A stretch of DNA of 25,971 bases from CAZMCC01 sp964564695 (lineage in GTDB: Bacteria; Planctomycetota; Phycisphaerae; Phycisphaerales; UBA1924), in NCBI GenBank assembly GCA_964564695.1, contig CAZMCC010000055.1, positions 1 through 25,971 of the forward strand, written 5' to 3'. This document shows positions 13,962 to 19,540 of the stretch, one piece after another. The notes under the pieces are model-generated. The model saw nothing but the letters and a program-made list of their open reading frames with translations, was not told the DNA's origin and did not search any database. Both the position numbers and the translations under genes were made by a program. Position 1 is the first letter of the stretch. Each line of letters opens with the position of its first letter.

Positions 13962-16541
13962 ATGAACGCCATGGCCATCATGTTCCTGGTTCTCGGCGCG
14001 ATCATCGCCTTCCCATTGGCGATCGTGGCGATCATCTATCTCGTCGTACCGATCTTCAAAGCCATCGGGTTCGTCTTCAAGCAGGTCTTCGGCTTCATCG
14101 GGTCCACCATCGCGGACGTCTTCCGCTTCATCGGCGCGATCATCACCAGCGTCGTGCTCTGCTTCCTCGTGCTGGGCAACATCGTCGTCGGGCGCTGGTC
14201 CGCCTCGGCCCACTTCGGCCGGGCCGTCCAGAGCGAGATCAGCACCGCCAGCCACTGCATCTACCGCCTGATCATCGGCAACCCCGCCCGGGCCCTGTGC
14301 CTCACGTCCCTCACCGAGGGCCTCGAGAAGCGCATCCCGCAGGTGGTCGCCGCGGCCCCCGGCGCCGACCAGCCCAAGGGCGGGGCGGGGGGGCGGCTCA
14401 ACCAGTTCGACGGCTACAAGATCATCGGCAGCCTCGCCGGCGGCGGCTCGGGCGGTCGCCTGTACATCGCCGAGCCCGACAACCGCAAGCGGGCCATCTT
14501 CGCCAAGGACGGCCAGCAGAGCGTCGAGCAGGTCGTCATCAAGACCTTCTCCCTCAAGGAAGGCAGCACGCTCCCGCAGATCGTGCGCGAGAACCGGGCC
14601 CTCGACGCCGCCAAGCGGCTCGGGCTCATCCTCGAGCACGAGCTCACCCCCGAGCGGTTCCACTACACGATGCGGTACGTCCCCGGCGAGAACCTCTCGC
14701 TCGTGACCCAGCGCCTGCACGCCGCGGCCGGCCCCGCCGGGCTCGACCGCAAGCACCTCGCCGACGTGCTCGGGTACATGGGTGACCTCATGGCCACACT
14801 CCGCACCTACCACGAGGGCGGGCTGTGGCACAAGGACGTCAAGCCCGACAACATCATCGTCGCCGATGGGGCGGCCCATCTCGTCGACTTCGGGCTCGTC
14901 ACGCCACTCCGCTCGGCGATGACCCTCACCACCCACGGCACTGAGTATTTCCGCGACCCCGAGATGGTCCGCATGGCCCTCCGCGGCGTGAAGGTTCACG
15001 AGGTCGACGGCGCGAAGTTCGACGTCTACGCCGCCGGCGCCGTGCTCTTCTCGATGATCGAGAACAGCTTCCCGGCCCACGGCGGCCTGAGCCAGCTCTC
15101 CAAGAAGTGCCCCGAGGCCCTGCGCTGGATCGTCCGGCGCGCCATGACCGACTACGAGAAGCGCTACCCGACGGCCCGGGCGATGTTCAACGACCTCGCG
15201 GTTGTCGCCGGCGCGGCCGACCCGTTCAGCGTGAAGCTCGCGGAGCTGCCCAGCGTCGTCGGCTCCGACGCCGACGTCGAGATGCCCGCGGCTCCGCAGC
15301 CCGAACCGTTCGTGTTCGCGGCCGGTTTCCCGCCCGCCGAGGTTCGCGCCGCCGCCGCCGAGGTTCGTGCGGCCGCGGGCAACGTCCGCCACGCCCAGGA
15401 TCTCCCCGGCGCCCGCGGTCGCATGCGTGACTTCTTCGCCGGCGTCGGCGGCAAGATCGACGACGCGATGGCGAAAGCCGGCTTCGCGCCCGGAACTCCC
15501 GGCGTGCCGCCCGTCCCGCCGATCCCAGTGCCCCCGAACATGCGCACGCGCCCGAACCTCCGCATCAAGTCGTGGTGGCGCGGCAACTACGACGTCATCG
15601 ACAGCAACGTGTTCAGCGAACCGCACATGCGGGGTCAGGTCGCGTTTACACCCGCCGCGTTCGGCGGGCCCGCATTTGGTGGCCCCGCGCCGCGCCCCCG
15701 CGCCGTCCCCTCGGGCATCCCGGCGGCCGAGCAGCTCCGGCGGGCCCGTGAACGCGCCGACGCGGCCCGCAGCCGCGTCGCGACGCGCCTCGGACGCGGC
15801 CCCGTGAACGGGCGATCGCACGCGTCGGGATTCAATCCGGGCGTGGCCGCGGCCCTGTTCCTGTTCCTTGCCGCCTGCGTCGCGATGGTCGCCGGCGTGT
15901 TTTTCTTCGCGGTCCGCCAGCAGAACATCGTCGTCGTCACCGGCCCCGACATGCCGGCCACGCCCACGCCCCCGGCGAGCCCCGAGGTCATGGCCTTCGC
16001 GGCCGAGTTCACCAACGCCTTCAGCGCCCTGGGCGACGGCTTCGGCGAGCACTTCACCGAGGCCATCGCGGGCTTCGACCCCGCCGATCGGCTGGTCCCC
16101 CTCTCGTCGGTCGTCCCCACCGCCCCGCACACGCTCTTCGTCCTCCGCGAGCCCTTCTCGCTCGAGGCCCCCGCCCGCGACGAGGTGACCAAGGTCCTCA
16201 CCCGCCTGAACGCCCTGGGCATGGAAGTCGTCGGCACCGTCGACCCCGCGCTCACCGACGAACCCGCCGCCAGCTCCGACGCGCTCAGCGCCCAGCTCCG
16301 CGCCAAGATCGCCCTCGCCCCCCCGACCTCCGACGAGGCCCGCGTCGCGGTCGAGACGTGGCTCCAGGGCAACCCGCGGTTCGACGCGGTGCTCTGGGCC
16401 GTCCGCGGCGACGACGGCGACCTGTCCTGGCGCGTCGTCCCCAACATGGCCAACCTCGGGCGCGCCGACGCCACCCCGCCCGTCCCCCCGGCGCCCGGCG
16501 CGACCTCGCCCCACAAGATCTTCGGCGTCCCGGGTCGGTGA
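13962..16541 (+). CDS. Transmembrane Ser/Thr protein kinase
   Basis: An 859-residue Hanks-type kinase with unusual architecture. Two hydrophobic segments come first (about 4-30 and 42-76). The kinase domain is at about 150-415: glycine loop GSLAGGGSGGRLYIAE (about 156-171), ATP lysine K194 in QVVIKTF, catalytic WHKDVKPDN with HKD (290-292) instead of HRD, DFG at 309-311, and GTEYFRDPE in the activation segment. A Pro/Ala-rich linker (about 440-620) contains two near-identical AEVRAAA units and AFGGPAFGGP. A further helix at about 626-651 leads to a C-terminal domain of about 200 residues, presumably extracytoplasmic. GGAAGG-like bases (CTGGAAGGG) precede the ATG. The immediate neighbour is the sigma factor, a likely substrate or target. 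The kinase call is firm; topology is inferred. Confidence 0.92.
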   Translation: MNAMAIMFLVLGAIIAFPLAIVAIIYLVVPIFKAIGFVFKQVFGFIGSTIADVFRFIGAIITSVVLCFLVLGNIVVGRWSASAHFGRAVQSEISTASHCIYRLIIGNPARALCLTSLTEGLEKRIPQVVAAAPGADQPKGGAGGRLNQFDGYKIIGSLAGGGSGGRLYIAEPDNRKRAIFAKDGQQSVEQVVIKTFSLKEGSTLPQIVRENRALDAAKRLGLILEHELTPERFHYTMRYVPGENLSLVTQRLHAAAGPAGLDRKHLADVLGYMGDLMATLRTYHEGGLWHKDVKPDNIIVADGAAHLVDFGLVTPLRSAMTLTTHGTEYFRDPEMVRMALRGVKVHEVDGAKFDVYAAGAVLFSMIENSFPAHGGLSQLSKKCPEALRWIVRRAMTDYEKRYPTARAMFNDLAVVAGAADPFSVKLAELPSVVGSDADVEMPAAPQPEPFVFAAGFPPAEVRAAAAEVRAAAGNVRHAQDLPGARGRMRDFFAGVGGKIDDAMAKAGFAPGTPGVPPVPPIPVPPNMRTRPNLRIKSWWRGNYDVIDSNVFSEPHMRGQVAFTPAAFGGPAFGGPAPRPRAVPSGIPAAEQLRRARERADAARSRVATRLGRGPVNGRSHASGFNPGVAAALFLFLAACVAMVAGVFFFAVRQQNIVVVTGPDMPATPTPPASPEVMAFAAEFTNAFSALGDGFGEHFTEAIAGFDPADRLVPLSSVVPTAPHTLFVLREPFSLEAPARDEVTKVLTRLNALGMEVVGTVDPALTDEPAASSDALSAQLRAKIALAPPTSDEARVAVETWLQGNPRFDAVLWAVRGDDGDLSWRVVPNMANLGRADATPPVPPAPGATSPHKIFGVPGR

Positions 16542-16561
16542 GGGTCTTCGGCGCCGGGTGC

Positions 16562-16589
16562 CACTACCGGCCGCTCTGGGCCGGTAGTG
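16562..16589. terminator. Hairpin with GCTCTG loop after kinase gene
   Basis: CACTACCGGCC and GGCCGGTAGTG are perfect 11-bp arms around GCTCTG, the same loop as in the mreB-mreC hairpin. It starts 20 bases after the kinase stop, a natural terminator position, but no T-run follows. Confidence 0.65.
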
Positions 16590-16668
16590 CTCCGCCCCTT
16601 TCCCTCGCGGCCTTGAGTTGAGCGGGTTACGCGTCCTCCCGCCTTCCCTCTCAATTCCTGCTTCCGAC

Positions 16669-16692
16669 CTCCGCGTCCTCCGCGCCTCTGCG
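16669..16692. repeat. Solo arm of the CGCGGAG foldback family
   Basis: CTCCGCGTCCTCCGCG is shared with the right arm of foldback 2 (18578-18614). No inverted partner was seen on either side within 150 bases, so this looks like a partial or decayed copy. Confidence 0.5.
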
Positions 16693-16735
16693 ATTAGCCT
16701 CCAAACAGTGCGTCGTTGTGCGAAATCTCGCGCGC

Positions 16736-16767
16736 AAGTACGCTTTTGTGCGCAGAAAAGCGCACTT
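16736..16767. repeat. Dyad upstream of small hypothetical gene
   Basis: AAGTACGCTTTT and AAAAGCGCACTT are 12-base arms pairing at 11 positions around an 8-base loop. It lies 49 bases before the ATG at 16817 and could be an operator, a recombination site or part of a leader. Several GTGCG units surround it. Confidence 0.45.
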
Positions 16768-16816
16768 ACCCCAAATCTCATTTGCCCTTCCGCGAGCCGA
16801 GGCCAAACTCCCCGCC

Positions 16817-17212
16817 ATGGCCACGCTCATCACCCCCAACCTCGCGTCGCTCATCCCCGCCGCCGACCTCGCCGCCGCCGTGCGCCTCGCCTTCGACACC
16901 CTCGTCGAGCTCCTCGCCGACAAGAAGGCGTCGATCCGCGAACGCCGCATGGTGGCATCGGCGATCCTCCGCCTGGCGCGCCCTCTCCCCGCCCCCGACG
17001 CCGCACGCGCTCCCCGGGGCGCCGGACCCGCTCCGCGGGACGCCGGACCTGAGTCTTCGAAGGTCCGGGTGTCCGCGCAGGCGCCCCCCTCGATGCCCCG
17101 CGTCCCCGACGACGCCACCCTGAGCGTCCCCCAAACTCCATCCCCCGCCCGCACCCTCCTCGCCGCTCTTGGCGTCGCCAACCGTTCCCCCATCCAACCC
17201 CGCGCCGCGTAG
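16817..17212 (+). CDS. Small hypothetical protein carrying an intergenic repeat
   Basis: A 131-residue protein I do not recognise. The first 60 residues are mostly helical (DLAAAVRLAFDTLVELLADK, then KASIRERRMVASAILRLA) and look well folded. The centre (about 62-90) is Pro/Ala/Arg-rich and is encoded by the same 33-bp repeat seen between genes at 7299-7331. The end has a short helix, TLLAALGVANRSP. The ATG at 16817 is chosen; a longer in-frame start at 16718 would run through a palindrome. No signal peptide is present. It is flanked by repeat material on the left, so it may belong to a dispersed gene family. Whether the C-terminal half is translated is uncertain. Confidence 0.55.
   Translation: MATLITPNLASLIPAADLAAAVRLAFDTLVELLADKKASIRERRMVASAILRLARPLPAPDAARAPRGAGPAPRDAGPESSKVRVSAQAPPSMPRVPDDATLSVPQTPSPARTLLAALGVANRSPIQPRAA
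17038..17070. repeat. 33-bp hairpin repeat, copy 2, inside a reading frame
   Basis: This copy matches 7299-7331 at 31 of 33 positions, keeps the CCGGACCT/AGGTCCGG stem (17043-17050 with 17061-17068), and lies within the small hypothetical gene. A partial unit, GCGCCGGACCCGCTCCGCGG, precedes it at 17020-17039. Confidence 0.7.
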
Positions 17213-17313
17213 CCGATTCCCCGGCAATTCCCCCCGAATCCCGGCGCGCTATCCTTGCGTTCAGCGACCTCGGCGGCCCCGTTTCCCCGCCGGAGCTGTT
17301 GGAGATTTGTCCG

Positions 17314-18450
17314 ATGACCACGATGGCCGCCTCGTCCGCTTCCTCGTCCGCCCCCGCCCCCAAGCGCGAGCGTCTGTTCAATTTCTCCGCCGGCCCCGGG
17401 TGCCTGCCCGACGAGGTCCTCAAGCAGATCCAGCAGGACGTCTGGAACATCGGCGGCTCCGGCATCGGCATCATGGAGCACAGCCACCGCGGCAAGGTCG
17501 TCGACAAGATCTGGGAAGAAACCGAAGCCCTCATGCGGGAGCTCGGCAGCATCCCCGCCAACTACAAGGTCCTCTGGCTCACCGGCGGCGCCACGAGCCA
17601 GAACTTCATGATCCCCATGAACCTGCTGCCCAAGGGAAGCACGGCCGACTACATCGTCACCGGCTACTGGGCCCAGAAGTCCTACGAGGAGTGCGTCAAG
17701 CTCGGCACGGCACACCTCGCCGCCACCAGCGAAGACCGCAACCACTGCTACATCCCCAGCCAGGCCCAGACCAAGTACTCTGCCGCCCCCGCCTACGTGC
17801 ACTACTGCACGAACAACACCATCTTCGGCACCGAATGGCGCCGCATCCCCGAAGTCCCCGCGGGTGTCCCGCTCGTGTGCGACATGTCGAGCGACATGTA
17901 CGCCGGCCCGGTCGACATCAGCAAGTTCGGCCTCATCTACGCCGGCGCCCAGAAGAATCTGGGCCCCGCCGGCGCCACCCTCGTCATCGTCCGCGACGAC
18001 CTCCTCGAGCGCTGCCCGAAGGAAGTCCCCACGATGCTCCAATACCGCACGCACGCCAAAGACGGGTCGCGCCATAACACGCCGCCCGTGTTCGCGGTGT
18101 ACGCCGTGGGCCTCGTGCTCAAGTGGATCAAGAAGAACGGCGGCGTCGCCGCGATGGCGACGCGGAACCAGGCGAAGGCCAAGCCGATCTACGACGTGCT
18201 CGACAGCTCCAAGTTCTTCAAGGGCCACGCCGAGAAGGACTCCCGCAGCCTCATGAACCTCACCTTCAAGCTCCCCACCCCGGAGCTGGACGACAAGTTC
18301 ATCAAGGAAGCCGGCACGCTCGGCATGGACGGCCTCAAGGGCCACCGCGCCACCGGCGGCATCCGCGCCAGCATGTACAACGCCTTCCCCCCCGAGGGCG
18401 GCGTCGCCCTCGCGAACTTCATGAAGGAGTTCGAGAGAAAGAACGGATAA
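17314..18450 (+). CDS. serC: Phosphoserine aminotransferase SerC
   Basis: SerC converts 3-phosphohydroxypyruvate and glutamate to phosphoserine, the second step of serine synthesis, and can also act in pyridoxal phosphate synthesis. The 378-residue protein has a fold-type I aminotransferase pattern: FNFSAGPGCLPDEVL (about 22-36), EHSHRGKVVD, LTGGATSQNF (cofactor phosphate region), CDMSSDMYAGPVD, and the PLP lysine K214 in YAGAQKNLGPAG. The C-terminus has GHRATGGIRASMYNAFP, the substrate-binding Arg region. About 20 extra Ser/Ala-rich residues precede the conserved start. The ATG at 17314 has GGAG 9 bases upstream; a TTG at 17299 is less likely. It appears monocistronic and is followed by foldback 2. 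Confidence 0.94.
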   Translation: MTTMAASSASSSAPAPKRERLFNFSAGPGCLPDEVLKQIQQDVWNIGGSGIGIMEHSHRGKVVDKIWEETEALMRELGSIPANYKVLWLTGGATSQNFMIPMNLLPKGSTADYIVTGYWAQKSYEECVKLGTAHLAATSEDRNHCYIPSQAQTKYSAAPAYVHYCTNNTIFGTEWRRIPEVPAGVPLVCDMSSDMYAGPVDISKFGLIYAGAQKNLGPAGATLVIVRDDLLERCPKEVPTMLQYRTHAKDGSRHNTPPVFAVYAVGLVLKWIKKNGGVAAMATRNQAKAKPIYDVLDSSKFFKGHAEKDSRSLMNLTFKLPTPELDDKFIKEAGTLGMDGLKGHRATGGIRASMYNAFPPEGGVALANFMKEFERKNG

Positions 18451-18460
18451 GGAGACGGGA

Positions 18461-18614
18461 ACGCGGAGGACGCGGAGAGCGCGGAGGAACGCGGAGAGAG
18501 AATTCAATCCGATCAGAACAAGGGGCTGGAACGACTCACGGTCGTTCCAGCCTCTTTGCATTGAACACATCTGATCTTCTCCGCGTTCCTCCGCGCACTC
18601 CGCGTCCTCCGCGT
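18461..18614. repeat. Foldback repeat 2, near-perfect CGCGGAG arms
   Basis: The left arm (18461-18497) and the right arm (18578-18614) are inverted copies matching at 36 of 37 positions. Both are made of CGCGGAGGA-type units, like foldback 1. The 80-base centre contains a 12-bp hairpin (18524-18552) and another nested pair, GATCAGA/TCTGATC. It begins 11 bases after the serC stop. The transcript would form one long stem of stacked hairpins. Confidence 0.8.
18524..18552. terminator. Inner hairpin of foldback 2, serC terminator
   Basis: GGCTGGAACGAC and GTCGTTCCAGCC are perfect 12-bp arms around TCACG, followed by TCTTTGCATT. It is the best intrinsic terminator candidate for serC. Confidence 0.65.
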
Positions 18615-18629
18615 ACGTCTTCCTTCAGC

Positions 18630-18879
18630 CGCCCGTGTTATCACCACGGCAATAACCCGCGAGTCCGATCACGTGCGAGGCATTTTGGCAACGCACCGGC
18701 GCCGCGACGCCGCACGCCCGACCCGTATCGGACGCCGCGTGTTTTTCGTGGTCGGAACCATCACCCGCGAGTAGTTTCATCGACCGCCCCATGGACGGGT
18801 GTTCCTCGGCGCCGAGCCGGGGACCAGCGAGTCGTGCCGCGCCGTGCTGCGTCGGGGCACTCTTCAAGGAGAGAGAGAA
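18630..18879 (+). promoter_or_regulatory. Long leader with competing helices
   Basis: Two helices exclude each other: GTCCGAT/ATCGGAC (18663-18669 with 18727-18733) and CCGATCACG/CGTGGTCGG (18665-18673 with 18747-18755, one G-U pair). The direct repeat ACCCGCGAGT occurs at 18655-18664 and 18763-18772, and CTCGGCGCCGAG is a perfect palindrome. AAGGAG at 18866-18871 serves the ATG at 18880. It could be a structured 5' leader of the secreted gene; no known riboswitch class was matched. Confidence 0.4.
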
Positions 18880-19434
18880 ATGAAGAAGGTCATCGGTCTT
18901 CTCGTTGTGGCCCTCGCCGCCGGCGCCGCCCACGCTCAGGTTGTCATCGACGCCGACGTCACCTTTGCGCCCGGCATCGGCGCGATCACGGCCGGCGGCA
19001 CGACGAACAACACGCCGTCAGAGTGGACGTACTGGACCTTCTTCGCCACCGCCGGCGACGCCCTCGAGATCGAGGTCAACCGGCTCGTCGGCGAACTCGA
19101 CCCAGTCGCGGCGATTGTCGAAGGCGACCTCACCGGGGCCACGTTCGGCGGCAACATCTTCAGCGACCCGATCATGGGCCTGGACGTCGTCGGGTATTCC
19201 GACGACACCGACCCCGCCAACATCCCCGGGCCCTACGGCGACCCCCATGCGTACTTCCTCGCGCCCAGCACCGGCGTGTACACGATCTGCGTCTCGAGCT
19301 ACGCCTCGGACGTCATCCCCGAGGAGGGGTACGTGCACGAGGTGATCGTGCGCGGCAACACCGTGCCGGCCCCGGCCGCCGCGGGCCTGTTCGGCATCTT
19401 CGGGGCGTTCGCTTCGCGTCGTCGTCGGGCCTGA
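18880..19434 (+). CDS. Secreted protein with PEP-CTERM-like tail
   Basis: A 184-residue exported protein. AAGGAG lies 8 bases before the ATG. A Sec signal peptide (KKVIGLLVVALAAGAAHA) is probably cut before Q20. The mature domain (about 24-160) looks like an all-beta carbohydrate-binding or prepeptidase C-terminal-type sandwich: SEWTYWTFFATAGDALEIEV, then AYFLAPSTGVYTICVSSYAS. The C-terminus VPAPAAAGLFGIFGAFASRR plus RRA is a PEP-CTERM-like sorting signal: a PAPA-type motif, a hydrophobic helix and an Arg cluster. In planctomycetes such tails are processed by exosortase during export to the cell surface. No exosortase is in the window. Function of the domain itself is unknown. Confidence 0.8.
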   Translation: MKKVIGLLVVALAAGAAHAQVVIDADVTFAPGIGAITAGGTTNNTPSEWTYWTFFATAGDALEIEVNRLVGELDPVAAIVEGDLTGATFGGNIFSDPIMGLDVVGYSDDTDPANIPGPYGDPHAYFLAPSTGVYTICVSSYASDVIPEEGYVHEVIVRGNTVPAPAAAGLFGIFGAFASRRRRA

Positions 19435-19437
19435 TTC

Positions 19438-19455
19438 CGCTCGGAGAGCCGAGCG
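19438..19455 (+). terminator. Terminator hairpin after PEP-CTERM-like gene
   Basis: CGCTCGG and CCGAGCG are perfect 7-bp arms around AGAG, starting 4 bases after the stop. It is followed by AGTTCGATAGG, so it is a weak rho-independent candidate. Confidence 0.5.
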
Positions 19456-19478
19456 AGTTCGATAGGCCATTGCCCATG

Positions 19479-19510
19479 GCGTCGCCGGGCGCGAGAGCGC
19501 TCGGCGACGC
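19479..19510. terminator. Long hairpin with GAGA tetraloop between convergent genes
   Basis: GCGTCGCCGGGCGC pairs with GCGCTCGGCGACGC over 14 bp with one G-U wobble, closing on a GNRA-type GAGA loop. It lies between the stops at 19434 (plus) and 19541 (minus) and fits a bidirectional terminator. Confidence 0.6.
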
Positions 19511-19540
19511 TTCGTTTGCGGGGGTAGGGGGGAGGAATCG

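Noticed and set aside
13839..16781. 980-codon open frame antisense to the Ser/Thr kinase
   Set aside because: Shadow of the kinase gene. Product is repetitive Gly/Glu/Arg/Asp with no domain.
18640..18879. Cyclic-di-GMP riboswitch in the PEP-CTERM-like leader
   Set aside because: Conserved core segments of that class (for example the GGTAGCC-like part) are absent. Kept only as an unclassified structured leader.
18625..18933. Minus-strand frame of 102 codons before the PEP-CTERM-like gene
   Set aside because: Composition is not absurd and it includes several Cys, but it has no binding site, overlaps the signal peptide of the plus-strand gene and matches no family I know.
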